Shown here in pieces: positions 9,899 through 18,741 of a DNA stretch of 38,244 nucleotides. The notes under the pieces are model-generated. The model saw only the letters and a list, made by a program, of their open reading frames with translations, was not told the DNA's origin and ran no database searches. The DNA is from Hansschlegelia zhihuaiae (GTDB lineage Bacteria > Pseudomonadota > Alphaproteobacteria > Rhizobiales > Methylopilaceae), in contig NZ_RYFI01000007.1 of assembly GCF_004103825.1 (NCBI RefSeq), positions 158,938 through 197,181 on the forward strand. The letters run 5' to 3'. The position numbers and the translations under genes were made by a program. Every line of letters begins with the position of its first letter. The first letter of the stretch is position 1.

Positions 9899-10639
9899 TC
9901 AGGCCGGACCTTCCACGGCCCGCTCCCCGCGGCGCTGGATGCGCGCCCTGAGGTCGCGGTCGAACAGGCGGACGTCGGGCCGCTTCAGCGCGACCACGAG
10001 GGCCGCGCCGGTGAGGAACCCGCCGACATGCGCCCACCAGGCGACCTGCGACGCGCCGCCGGCGATCAGCGCGTTGCCGGCCTGGAACACGATCCAGGCG
10101 CCGATGATCCAGAAGGCGCGGAGCCGGAGCGGCAGGCGGTAGAACAGCAGCACCCAGACCTTCACCTGCGGATGCAGCATCACATAGCCCGCGACCACGC
10201 CGGCCACGATGCCCGACGCCCCGACCAGCGGCGCGTCGGAGCTTGCGGCGCCGGCCGCATGGGCGAGCCCGGCGCCGACCCCGCACAGCAGCAGGAAGGC
10301 GAGGTAGCGCGCATGGCCGAGATCGTCCTCGACATTGTCGCCGAACACCCAGAGGAACAGCATGTTGCCGGCGAGATGCAGCGCGCCGCCATGCAGGAAG
10401 AGCGAGGTCACGAGCGTCGCCCAGGCCGGCACGATCGCATAGTCGGCCGGCAGCACCGCCTCGCCGAACAGCACGCTCGGGATCAGCCCGAACGACACCG
10501 CGGCGCCGGCGCGCTCCGGCGCGAGCCAGCCGGACTGGAAGACCACGAAGATGAGCGCGCAGGCCGCCATGAAGCCATAGGTGACCCATGGCCGCCGAAT
10601 TCGGCGCACCGGCGCGTCGTCCAGGATGGGGACGAACAT
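9899..10639 (-). CDS. Rhomboid family intramembrane serine protease
   Basis: A 246-residue polytopic membrane protein of the rhomboid family, which cleaves transmembrane substrates within the bilayer. The active-site serine is Ser142 in GASGIVAG, and the partner histidine is His204 in WWAHVGGF. The other hallmarks are HGGALHLAGNMLFLWVFGDNVED (residues 83-105). At least six hydrophobic segments are visible. The start MFVPILDD at 10639 is preferred to upstream in-frame codons, whose translation looks random. It is followed by the GNAT-like gene and preceded by pduO with a 114-base gap. Substrate unknown. Confidence 0.93.
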   Translation of the reverse strand: MFVPILDDAPVRRIRRPWVTYGFMAACALIFVVFQSGWLAPERAGAAVSFGLIPSVLFGEAVLPADYAIVPAWATLVTSLFLHGGALHLAGNMLFLWVFGDNVEDDLGHARYLAFLLLCGVGAGLAHAAGAASSDAPLVGASGIVAGVVAGYVMLHPQVKVWVLLFYRLPLRLRAFWIIGAWIVFQAGNALIAGGASQVAWWAHVGGFLTGAALVVALKRPDVRLFDRDLRARIQRRGERAVEGPA

Positions 10640-10753
10640 CGGCGTCAGATCTCGTTCGGCGGAACCGCCCTTTCGTCCGCCCTCTCGAATAAGTATGGCG
10701 AGCGTGCGACGGACCCGAAAGAACCTGATCGCGTCCGGGCGCAAATATCCCTG

Positions 10754-11317
10754 TCAGCGTGTCTTTCCGGGCGCCCACAGCACGTCGCCCTCGGCGAGGT
10801 TCGCGACCCGCGCGGCGACGAACAGGAGGTCCGAGAGCCGGTTGACGTAGCGCCGCGCGGGTTCGGACACCGGCTCGCGCTCGGCGAGCGCAGTGATGAG
10901 CCGTTCCGCCCGGCGCGCGATCGTGCGCGCGGCGTGCAAATGGGCGGCGAGCGGCGTTCCGGCCGGCAGCACGAAGGATTTGAGCGGTTCGAGCCGGGCG
11001 TTCAGGGCGTCGATGTCGCTTTCCAGCCGTTCGACCTGGGAGGCGACGATCCGCAGCGGCTCGTAGCCGAGGTCCTTGCCGTCGTCGGGCGTCGCAAGGT
11101 CGGCGCCGAGGTCGAACAGCTCGTTCTGGATGCGGGCGAGCAGCGCGTCGGTCTCGGGGTCGGCGTGGAGCCGGGCGAGGCCGATCGCGGCGTTGGTCTC
11201 GTCGACGACGCCGAACGCCTCGATCCGCAGATCGTGCTTCGCGCGCCGCGGGCCGGCCGCCAGCCCCGTCGTGCCGTCGTCGCCGGTGCGGGTGTAGATC
11301 TTGTTGAGCTTGACCAT
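10754..11317 (-). CDS. Cob(I)yrinic acid a,c-diamide adenosyltransferase (PduO type)
   Basis: A 187-residue ATP:corrinoid adenosyltransferase that converts cob(I)alamin to adenosylcobalamin. The N-terminal ATP-binding motif YTRTGDDGTTGL and the downstream AFGVVDETNAAIG and ELFDLGADLATP are diagnostic of the PduO/MMAB family, as is RYVNRLSDLLFVAARVAN near the C-terminus. Adenosylcobalamin would be the cofactor for ethylmalonyl-CoA and methylmalonyl-CoA mutases, which fits the MaoC gene elsewhere in the window. Its ATG shares one base with the stop of the upstream HIG1 gene (TGATG), so the two are translationally coupled. Confidence 0.95.
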   Translation of the reverse strand: MVKLNKIYTRTGDDGTTGLAAGPRRAKHDLRIEAFGVVDETNAAIGLARLHADPETDALLARIQNELFDLGADLATPDDGKDLGYEPLRIVASQVERLESDIDALNARLEPLKSFVLPAGTPLAAHLHAARTIARRAERLITALAEREPVSEPARRYVNRLSDLLFVAARVANLAEGDVLWAPGKTR

Positions 11318-11517
11318 CAGGGTCGTTGGCCCATCACCCAGATGGTCGCCATGATCACCACGATCGCGACGAACTGCAGGATCACGCGCCAGCGCATCAG
11401 CTTCTGCGACGTGTTCATGTCGCCGCCGCGCATCATGTTGACGAGGCCGAGCACCAGCACGATGGCGACGGCGACGATCGCGATCGGCACGAGATAACCG
11501 GACATGGCGTCAGCCAT
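11317..11517 (-). CDS. HIG1-domain (twin transmembrane) protein
   Basis: A 66-residue membrane protein with two hydrophobic helices separated by the loop NMMRGGDMNTSQKLMRWR, the pattern of the hypoxia-induced gene 1 (HIG_1_N) family. In mitochondria, HIG1 proteins associate with respiratory supercomplexes; bacterial roles are not established. The start at 11517 has GAGG nine bases upstream; a second in-frame ATG is at 11505. Its stop overlaps the adenosyltransferase start by one base. The HIG1-adenosyltransferase adjacency is, from general knowledge, common in Hyphomicrobiales. Confidence 0.82.
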   Translation of the reverse strand: MADAMSGYLVPIAIVAVAIVLVLGLVNMMRGGDMNTSQKLMRWRVILQFVAIVVIMATIWVMGQRP

Positions 11518-11555
11518 CGGCGAAGCGCCTCGCTTGCAGGTTGGCGGCCGGGGCG

Positions 11556-12065
11556 TCAGCCGTTGAGCACCAGGATCGCGGCGTTCAGCACGCCCGCGAA
11601 CGCCACCCAAGCCACATAAGGGTAGAGCAGCGCCGCCGCGACCCTGTCGATGGGACGAAACCGCGCGACCGTCCAAAGGATGCTCAGAAAGAACGGGACG
11701 ATCTCGATCATCCCGAGCAGCGGCGATCGGGCGGCGAAGAACGCGAAGGACCACAGCGCGTTCAGCCCGAGCTGGACCGCGAAAGCCGTCAGCGCAGAGC
11801 GCCGCGCGGCCCCCTCGGACAGCATGACGACGCGCCACAGCGCGACAGCCATCAGGGCGAACAGGATCGACCACGCGATCGGGAACGCGACGTTGGGCGG
11901 GTTGAACCAGGGCTTTTCGAGACCCGCGTACCAGGGTGCGAGGTTCGGCTGAGTGGCGATCGAGCCCAGTTGAGCCGCGCCGAAGCAGATCGCGAGCGCC
12001 GCCGCCAGTGCTACAAGCGAGCGCGGCGACAGCCAGCGGGGACGGGGGTTTGCAAGCATGGTCAT
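11556..12065 (-). CDS. tspO: TspO/MBR family membrane protein
   Basis: A 169-residue, five-helix membrane protein of the TspO/MBR (tryptophan-rich sensory protein) family, related to mitochondrial translocator protein and implicated in tetrapyrrole binding or transport. Diagnostic pieces are WYAGLEKPWFNPPNVAFPIAWSI-type residues (WY, KPWFNPP) and QLGLNALWSFAFFA. The start may be the ATG at 12065 or 12059; neither has a strong ribosome binding site. It sits between phaR and the HIG1/pduO pair on the same strand. A link to porphyrin or corrinoid handling is suggested by the neighbour but not shown. Confidence 0.9.
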   Translation of the reverse strand: MTMLANPRPRWLSPRSLVALAAALAICFGAAQLGSIATQPNLAPWYAGLEKPWFNPPNVAFPIAWSILFALMAVALWRVVMLSEGAARRSALTAFAVQLGLNALWSFAFFAARSPLLGMIEIVPFFLSILWTVARFRPIDRVAAALLYPYVAWVAFAGVLNAAILVLNG

Positions 12066-12117
12066 CGGCGGGAGCTAGGGCGGACCGCCTCGGCGCGAAG
12101 ACCCCGCTCCCGGCGGC

Positions 12118-12717
12118 TCAGCCCTTGCCGGCCGCGCCCATCTTGCCGATCAGGTCGCGCATCTCCGCCATCTCGCGCCGCAGCTCCTCGAGCTCGCCCT
12201 GGGAGCGGGTCTCGCGAGGCGCCTCGGGCGCGGCCGCCGGCTCCTGCGTCTCGGCGCCCGGCTGGCCGGGAAACACCGAGAACATCCGGAAGGCGCGCTC
12301 CATCATGGCGACGTTGGCGCGCATCTGCTCCTCCATCGCGTTCTGGAAGGGCCCCGCCGCGCCAAGCGAGGACAGCGCCTCGCGCATCTTGCCCTGGTCG
12401 CGGGTCAGCGCGCCCATCGACAGCTCGAGATATTTGGGCACGAAGCTCTGGACCGAGTCGCCGTAGAACCGGATCAGCTGCCTAAGGAAATTGATCGGCA
12501 GCAGGTTCTGGCCCTTGTTCTCCTGTTCAAAGATGATCTGGGTCAGCACCTGGTGGGTGATGTCGTCGCCGGTCTTGGCGTCGACGACCTGGAAGTCGTC
12601 GCCCTTCTTGACCATCGCGGCAAGGTCTTCGAGCGTGACGTAGGTGCTCGTGCCGGTGTTGTAGAGCCGGCGGTTGGCGTACTTCTTGATCGTCGTCGGA
12701 TCGTTGCTGCCCGCCAT
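12118..12717 (-). CDS. phaR: PHB synthesis repressor PhaR
   Basis: A 199-residue DNA- and PHB-binding regulator of polyhydroxybutyrate metabolism. The N-terminal PHB_acc_N domain (IKKYANRRLYNTGTSTYVTL-type, residues about 10-65) is followed by the accumulation-regulator domain (INFLRQLIRFYGDSVQ, QSFVPKYLEL). The C-terminal part is Ala/Pro-rich with a coiled coil (ELEELRREMAEMRDLIGKM). Known PhaR proteins repress phasin and pha genes until they bind nascent PHB granules. It is divergent from phaA-phaB, the classical arrangement. A 10-bp-arm hairpin lies about 20 bases upstream of the start, just before the GGGGAG ribosome binding site. Confidence 0.96.
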   Translation of the reverse strand: MAGSNDPTTIKKYANRRLYNTGTSTYVTLEDLAAMVKKGDDFQVVDAKTGDDITHQVLTQIIFEQENKGQNLLPINFLRQLIRFYGDSVQSFVPKYLELSMGALTRDQGKMREALSSLGAAGPFQNAMEEQMRANVAMMERAFRMFSVFPGQPGAETQEPAAAPEAPRETRSQGELEELRREMAEMRDLIGKMGAAGKG

Positions 12718-12736
12718 GCGCGGTGGTCTCCCCAAA

Positions 12737-12760
12737 CGGGACGCCGTCGGCGGCGTCCCG
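12737..12760. promoter_or_regulatory. Perfect inverted repeat in the phaR leader
   Basis: CGGGACGCCG, a 4-base loop TCGG, then CGGCGTCCCG: 10-bp perfect arms. In phaR mRNA it would form a very stable hairpin about five bases before the GGGGAG ribosome binding site. It could be an operator for an autoregulator or an RNA element affecting translation. No U-run follows on the minus strand, so it is not a standard terminator. Confidence 0.55.
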
Positions 12761-12806
12761 CAGGCGCGGGATGCCCGAAGCGGCGGAACGATAGGGCGAA
12801 TTCGCG

Positions 12807-12833
12807 CTGCAGGCCACTTTTTTGTGCAGTGCG
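12807..12833. promoter_or_regulatory. Candidate PhaR operator (TGC/GCA-rich)
   Basis: CTGCAG at 12807-12812 and GTGCAGTGCG at 12824-12833 lie either side of a T-run. PhaR of other alphaproteobacteria is reported to bind TGC-rich, CTGC-N-GCAG-like sequences, and the location between divergent phaR and phaA is as expected. The match is by eye and partial. Confidence 0.4.
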
Positions 12834-12992
12834 GAGTTGAACCTTCGGCGGAGCGCGGAACGGCCATGCGCTTTCGCCCGAACGACGCCGTCTTGGTGAC
12901 GTATCTACACGTCCCGCAAAACGTCTCGCATCTCGGCCGAAGCCTTCGAAATGCGGCCGGAAATCCGGGCGGCACATCGACTTAAGGTCGTC

Positions 12993-13021
12993 TTGACGCT
13001 CACCGGGCCGGCGCCCATTAA
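12993..13021 (+). promoter_or_regulatory. Possible sigma70-type promoter for phaAB
   Basis: TTGACG at 12993-12998, a 17-base spacer, then CATTAA at 13016-13021. The -35 matches well and the -10 only weakly. It would start transcription about 55 bases before the phaA ATG. Confidence 0.35.
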
Positions 13022-13084
13022 CCGATCTCACCGCACGTCCTGCAGGCCGTCCCGCCCGCATCCTCCAAATCAGGAGTGTCCTTC

Positions 13085-14266
<1,182 letters not shown>

Positions 14267-14360
14267 GCAGGGCTTTCGACGCGCGGGTCCCGCAGGCCCG
14301 CACGTCCCGGAACGGGCGGCGACAAGCCCGTCGCTTCAGCGATTTCATGGGAGGACTGAC

Positions 14361-15083
14361 ATGGCGCGCGTGGCGCTCGTCTCCGGCGGAACCCGGGGCA
14401 TCGGAGAGGCGATCTCGATCGCGCTCAAGAAGGCCGGCTACACGGTCGCCGCGAATTATGGCGGCAACGACGAGAAGGCGAACGCCTTCACGGCGGCGCA
14501 TGGGATCGCCGTGTTCAAGTGGGACGTCGGCGACCCCAAGGCCTGCGAAGACGGGATCAAGAAGGTCGAGGCCGAGCTTGGCCCGGTCGACGTCCTGGTG
14601 AACAACGCCGGCATCACCCGCGACGGCATGTTCCACAAAGCGACCTTCGAGCAGTGGCGCGAGGTGATGTCGACCAATCTCGACTCGATGTTCACGATGA
14701 CCAGGCCCGTCATCGACGGCATGCGCGAGCGCGGCTTTGGCCGCATCATCAACATCAGCTCGATCAACGGCCAGAAGGGCCAAATGGGACAGGCCAACTA
14801 TTCGGCCGCCAAGGCCGGCGTGATCGGCTTCACCAAGGCGCTCGCGCAGGAGAACGCCAAGAAGGGGATCACCGTGAACGTGATCGCGCCGGGCTACATT
14901 GCGACCGAGATGGTGATGGCGGTGCCCGAGAAGGTCCGCGAGCAGATCATCGCGACGATCCCGGTGGGACGGCTCGGCCATGCCGAGGAGATCGCCGACG
15001 CCGTGGTCTATCTCGCGGGCGACGGCGCGGGCTTCATCACCGGTTCGACGCTGACCATCAATGGCGGTCAGTACATCGCCTGA
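14361..15083 (+). CDS. phaB: Acetoacetyl-CoA reductase
   Basis: A 240-residue short-chain dehydrogenase that reduces acetoacetyl-CoA to (R)-3-hydroxybutyryl-CoA with NADPH. Motifs: cofactor loop GGTRGIG (9-15), NNAG (81-84), catalytic Ser134, Tyr147 and Lys151 (YSAAK), and the C-terminal GSTLTINGGQYIA typical of PhaB. GGGAGG lies about six bases before the ATG. It follows phaA, forming the phaAB operon; phaC is not in the window. The product has the opposite stereochemistry to the substrate of the dehydrogenase at 6052-6933. Confidence 0.97.
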   Translation: MARVALVSGGTRGIGEAISIALKKAGYTVAANYGGNDEKANAFTAAHGIAVFKWDVGDPKACEDGIKKVEAELGPVDVLVNNAGITRDGMFHKATFEQWREVMSTNLDSMFTMTRPVIDGMRERGFGRIINISSINGQKGQMGQANYSAAKAGVIGFTKALAQENAKKGITVNVIAPGYIATEMVMAVPEKVREQIIATIPVGRLGHAEEIADAVVYLAGDGAGFITGSTLTINGGQYIA

Positions 15084-15132
15084 GACGTCCTGACCGATTG
15101 CGCATGGGCGCGGCAGGCCTCGTAATCGTGGC

Positions 15133-15687
15133 ATGCCGCGTCCTCTTCACGTCAGCTTCGCGTTCGGCCCGTCAGGCGAATGGCGCGTCGACGACGTCCG
15201 TCCCGTCATCGGCGAGGGCATTCCCAAGGCCGAGCGGATGTCCGTGACGGAAGGCGACTCGATGCTGCAGGCCGGCGCAGCCTTCACGCTGCGCGGCGCC
15301 ACCAGCAACGCCCGCTACGCCGGCAGATCCGAACTCGACGCGCTCGCCGCCCGCCAGGAAGGGTTGTCGCGCCCCTCCGCGACCCGGGCGGCGCTGATCC
15401 CGATCCGCAAGACCGAAGCCTGGTGGGCGCTCGCGCAGGACGAGCGCCGCGCCATCATGGAGGAACGCTCGCGCCATATCGCGATCGGCCTCGACTATCT
15501 GCCGGGCGTCGCGAGACGCCTGCACCACAGCCGCGAGCTCGGCGAGCCCTTCGACTTCCTCACCTGGTTCGAGTATGCGCCCGAGCACGCCGAGGCCTTC
15601 GAAACGCTGGTGCGCCGGCTGCGCGAGACCGACGAGTGGGCCTATGTCGACCGCGAGGTCGACGTCAGGCTGAGCCGGGACGGCTGA
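15133..15687 (+). CDS. Chlorite-dismutase-family protein, short form
   Basis: A 184-residue protein of the Cld/DyP-superfamily ferredoxin-like fold. Recognisable pieces are EAWWALAQDERRAIMEERSRH, then HHSRELGEPFDFLTWFEY and the helix following APEHAEAFETLVRRLRETDEW; one His of the HH pair could be the haem ligand. Short members form the dimeric clade of the family, where true chlorite-detoxifying activity and haem binding vary. Nothing here shows which activity it has. The start at 15133 has no strong ribosome binding site. It lies 49 bases downstream of phaB and could be read through from that operon, though a functional link is unclear. Confidence 0.78.
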   Translation: MPRPLHVSFAFGPSGEWRVDDVRPVIGEGIPKAERMSVTEGDSMLQAGAAFTLRGATSNARYAGRSELDALAARQEGLSRPSATRAALIPIRKTEAWWALAQDERRAIMEERSRHIAIGLDYLPGVARRLHHSRELGEPFDFLTWFEYAPEHAEAFETLVRRLRETDEWAYVDREVDVRLSRDG

Positions 15688-15721
15688 CGCGGGCGACGCG
15701 GCCCCGTATAGAAGCCGCGCC

Positions 15722-16624
15722 ATGGCCTCCTCCCGCGCCACCATCGTCGGCCTCGTCGCCATCCTGCTCTGGTCGACGCTTGCGCTGCTGACCGCCTCGA
15801 CCGGCGCGACGCCGCCCTTCCTGCTGACGGCCCTGACCTTCGCGATCGCCGGATCGGCCGGCCTTGCGGTCGCGGCGAACCGGCCCGCGGGCCTCGCGGC
15901 GCTGCGCCAGCCGCCGCTTGTGTGGCTGCACGGCGTGGGCGGATTGTTCGGCTTCCACTTCTTCTACTTCACGGCGCTGAAGCTCGCGCCGCCGGCCGAG
16001 GCGAGCCTCGTGGCCTATCTCTGGCCGCTGCTGATCGTGCTGTTCTCGGCCATGCTTCCCGGCGGCCGACTCGCGGGGCGCCACATCCTGGGCGCGGCGC
16101 TCGGGCTCGCCGGCACCGCCCTGCTGGTCGGGGGGCGCTCGGGCGGCTTCGGGTTCGAAACCGAGCATCTGGCGGGCTACGCGTCGGCCGCCGCCTGCGC
16201 GGTCGCCTGGGCGGCCTATTCGGTGACCGGGCGGCTGTTCTCGAAGGTCCCGACCGAGGCGGTGGCGGGTTTCTGCCTCGCGACCGCGGCGCTCGCAGCG
16301 GCCTGCCACCTCGCGCTGGAGCCGACCGTCTGGCCCGCGGGCGTGGGCGAATGGCTCGCCGTCCTCGGCCTCGGCCTCGGGCCGGTCGGGCTCGCCTTCT
16401 TCGCCTGGGACGTCGGGATGAAGCATGGCGACGTCGCGACGCTCGGGGTCGCGGCCTACGCCGCGCCGCTGGTCTCGACGCTGCTGCTGGTCGCCTTCGG
16501 CTACGCGCAGGCGAGCCTGTTGCTAGCCGGCGGCTGCGCGCTCATCGTCGGCGGGGCCCTGGTCGCGACGCTCTTCGGACGACGGCGCCCGCGGACCGCC
16601 GAGCCGGCGTCACCCGGCGCCTGA
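15722..16624 (+). CDS. DMT-superfamily (EamA) exporter, YddG-like
   Basis: A 300-residue membrane protein with about ten hydrophobic segments in two EamA repeats. The N-terminus GLVAILLWSTLALLT and the C-terminal half (FFAWDVGMKHGDVATLGVAAYAAPLVSTLLL) resemble the aromatic amino-acid exporter YddG. The actual substrate cannot be told from sequence. Its 3' end overlaps the convergent cupin gene by 15 bases. Confidence 0.88.
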   Translation: MASSRATIVGLVAILLWSTLALLTASTGATPPFLLTALTFAIAGSAGLAVAANRPAGLAALRQPPLVWLHGVGGLFGFHFFYFTALKLAPPAEASLVAYLWPLLIVLFSAMLPGGRLAGRHILGAALGLAGTALLVGGRSGGFGFETEHLAGYASAAACAVAWAAYSVTGRLFSKVPTEAVAGFCLATAALAAACHLALEPTVWPAGVGEWLAVLGLGLGPVGLAFFAWDVGMKHGDVATLGVAAYAAPLVSTLLLVAFGYAQASLLLAGGCALIVGGALVATLFGRRRPRTAEPASPGA

Positions 16625-17071
16625 GGGGCGCGGCGTCGGCCGCCAGTCCGGCGGGGCCATCTCGAAGCCGGAGAACTCGAAGGCCGGAGCGACCGTGCAG
16701 CCGACCAGCGTCCAGGCGCCGAGCGACTCCGCCGCCTGCCACCAGTTCTCGGGCACCACGAGCTGCGGCCGCTCGCCCGCCGAAAGATTCAGGCCGAGGC
16801 GATGGGTTTCGGCGTCGTGGCCGTCGGCCGAGAGCGTCAGCGCGAGCGGCCCGCCGGCGTAGAAATGCCAGACCTCGACCGCGTCCACGCGGTGCCAGGC
16901 CGAGACCTCGCCGGCCGCCAGCAGGAAGTAGATCCCGGTCGAGCGCGAGCGGCCGTCGGCGTCGGTCGCGGGGTCCCGGAAGGTCTCGAGAAAATGGCCG
17001 CCCTCTGGGTGGGGCTGCAGGCCGAGCAGCGCGATGACGTCGGCGGCCGAAAGCGCCTCTATCGCGCTCAT
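16610..17071 (-). CDS. DUF985 (cupin_5) family protein
   Basis: A 153-residue single-domain cupin of the DUF985 family. Recognisable residues are LQPHPEGGHFLETFRD, TGIYFLLAAGEVSAWHRVD, WHFYAGGPL and VVPENWWQAAE; the WHRVD and WHFY His residues would sit in the cupin barrel. Function is unassigned; sugar-binding or isomerase roles have been suggested for relatives. Its start lies within the last codons of gloB, an overlap of 4 bases, so it is probably translated together with gloB. Confidence 0.88.
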   Translation of the reverse strand: MSAIEALSAADVIALLGLQPHPEGGHFLETFRDPATDADGRSRSTGIYFLLAAGEVSAWHRVDAVEVWHFYAGGPLALTLSADGHDAETHRLGLNLSAGERPQLVVPENWWQAAESLGAWTLVGCTVAPAFEFSGFEMAPPDWRPTPRPSGAG

Positions 17072-17835
17072 CCGCGGTTCTTCCGCTCACGCAGCTCCGC
17101 GAAGACGGCGGCCGGATCGTCGGCCGAAAGCCCGACGGCCGCCGCCACCTTGTCCTCGGCGGCGCGCAGGAAGACGTTGGTGGCCTTCTCGGCCCCGATC
17201 GTGGTCGGCACGGTCGGCTTCCGCTCGGCCCGCGCGGCCTCGACCTTGGCGAGCCGGGCGCCGATCGCGGAATCCTGCGGCAGCACCGAGGCGCAGAACT
17301 TGGCGTTGGACAGCGTGTATTCGTGTCCGCACCAGACCTGCGTCTCGTTCGGCAGCCGCGCGAGCTTCGACAGCGAGTCCCACATGGCGGCGGGAGTGTC
17401 CTCGAACAGCCGCCCGCAGCCCATGACGAACAGCGTGTCGCCTGCGAACAGCCATTTCTCCGTCGGCTCGAAGAACACGACATGGCCCTTGGTGTGGCCC
17501 GGCGTCGCGATCGTCTCGAACCTCCACGGCCCGATCTCGGCGGCGTCGCCCTCGTCGAGCGGCCGGTCGAGTCCGGGGATCGACGAGGCCTCGCCCTTCG
17601 GCCCGTAGACGGTCGCGCCGTATTCGCCCTTGAGTTCGGTCAGCCCGCCGATGTGGTCGGCGTGCTTGTGGGTGATCAGGATGTCGGTCAGCCGCCAGCC
17701 CTTGTCGTCGAGCGCCTTGCGGATCGGCGGCGCCTCCGGCGCGTCGACGAGGACGACCGAGTCGGACGCCGGGTCCTTGATCAGCACCGCGTAATTGTCG
17801 GACAGGCAGGGGACGAGGACGATGTCGGCAGGCAT
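17068..17835 (-). CDS. gloB: Hydroxyacylglutathione hydrolase (glyoxalase II)
   Basis: A 255-residue metallo-beta-lactamase-fold enzyme that hydrolyses S-lactoylglutathione to lactate and glutathione, the second step of methylglyoxal detoxification. The binuclear metal motif THKHADH gives His56, His58, Asp60 and His61; further ligands lie in TPGHTKGH, FAGDTLF and CGHEYTLSN. Length matches the family. The start at 17835 (MPADIV) gives the usual N-terminus; an upstream ATG at 17859 would add eight atypical residues. It overlaps the DUF985 gene by four bases. A perfect inverted repeat lies 26 bases upstream. Confidence 0.95.
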   Translation of the reverse strand: MPADIVLVPCLSDNYAVLIKDPASDSVVLVDAPEAPPIRKALDDKGWRLTDILITHKHADHIGGLTELKGEYGATVYGPKGEASSIPGLDRPLDEGDAAEIGPWRFETIATPGHTKGHVVFFEPTEKWLFAGDTLFVMGCGRLFEDTPAAMWDSLSKLARLPNETQVWCGHEYTLSNAKFCASVLPQDSAIGARLAKVEAARAERKPTVPTTIGAEKATNVFLRAAEDKVAAAVGLSADDPAAVFAELRERKNRG

Positions 17836-17860
17836 GGCGCTTTGTTTCAGTCCCGGCACG

Positions 17861-17878
17861 GCTGAATAGACATTCAGC
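17861..17878. promoter_or_regulatory. Inverted repeat between gloB and the HXXEE gene
   Basis: GCTGAAT, spacer AGAC, ATTCAGC: 7-bp perfect arms with a 4-base spacer. It lies in the divergent gap, about 26 bases from the gloB start, where a repressor operator would be expected. No T-run follows on either strand. It could be a protein-binding site or a small hairpin in the gloB leader. Confidence 0.5.
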
Positions 17879-18003
17879 GCTATGAGGATGAGGGCTACCG
17901 GAGTGAGCTTGGCGAGACGGCCCGGGCGAACCTCATGGCGATGGTCTGCGCCGCGCCGAAGAAGTTATTTCTCCGAAGCGATTCACCCTTAAGCTGGCGC
18001 GCC

Positions 18004-18741
18004 ATGGCGCCATTCGCAACCACCTGGCCATGGATCGGCCTCGGCGCCGCCGGCATCCTGCTGATCCTGCTCGCCGCCGGGAACGGCCTTCAGACCGACC
18101 GCAGCGTTTCGCGCTGGCGGGACATGACATGGCTCGTCTGGCTCGGGGTCGCGGCCTATCTGCTGCACCAGTTCGAGGAGCACGGCGTCGACCTCCTCGG
18201 CGAGCCCTACGCCTTCCGCGGCGAGCTCTGCGCGACTTTGGGCTTCCGCGACGCGGCCTCCTGCCCCATCCCGTTCTCCTTCATCACCGCCGTGAATGTC
18301 GGCTCGGTCTGGGGCGCGGGACTGATCTCGGCGCTGCTCGCGCCGCGCCGGCCGCTCATCGGACTCGCCTTCTTCGCCATCCCGCTGGTCAACCTGTTCG
18401 CCCATGTCGGGCCGGCGGTCGTGGCCCGCCATTACAATCCCGGCCTGCTGACGGCCGTGGCGATCTTCCTGCCGCTCAGCCTCTGGACGCTTTTCGTCGC
18501 CGCGCGACGCTACGGGGCGGGACTCCGCGCGATCCTCGCGACGGCGTTGGCGGGCGTCGTCGTGCATGCGGTTCTGATGGGCTCGCTGATCGCCTATCTT
18601 CATTCCTGGTTCGGAGAGGCGACGCTCGCGACGATCCAGATCCTCAACGCATGCGTGCCGGCGGGACTGATGTGGCTGGCGACCCGGGGCGTCGCATCGC
18701 CCCCCGGCGCCCGACTTAGCCGGCTGTCGGAAACGGCATGA
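18004..18741 (+). CDS. HXXEE-domain integral membrane protein
   Basis: A 245-residue membrane protein with about six or seven hydrophobic helices. HQFEE at residues 55-59 is the name-giving HXXEE motif, and a second conserved block FAHVGPAVVARHYNPG follows. The family has no established biochemical function; the conserved polar residues inside a membrane protein suggest metal binding or catalysis. The start at 18004 is preferred because the preceding in-frame codons from 17935 look non-coding. Its stop overlaps the start of the AAA ATPase gene by four bases (ATGA), so the two proteins are made together. This pair sits between gloB and the methyltransferase gene. Confidence 0.85.
   Translation: MAPFATTWPWIGLGAAGILLILLAAGNGLQTDRSVSRWRDMTWLVWLGVAAYLLHQFEEHGVDLLGEPYAFRGELCATLGFRDAASCPIPFSFITAVNVGSVWGAGLISALLAPRRPLIGLAFFAIPLVNLFAHVGPAVVARHYNPGLLTAVAIFLPLSLWTLFVAARRYGAGLRAILATALAGVVVHAVLMGSLIAYLHSWFGEATLATIQILNACVPAGLMWLATRGVASPPGARLSRLSETA

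Larger units (their letters stand above)
12718..13084. other. Divergent phaR-phaA intergenic region
   Basis: The 367 bases between the two divergent starts hold no credible gene. They contain a hairpin near phaR (12737-12760), a TGC/GCA-rich tract (12807-12833) and a weak promoter match near phaA (12993-13021), each listed separately. A short T-run separates the two TGC elements. Confidence 0.6.
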
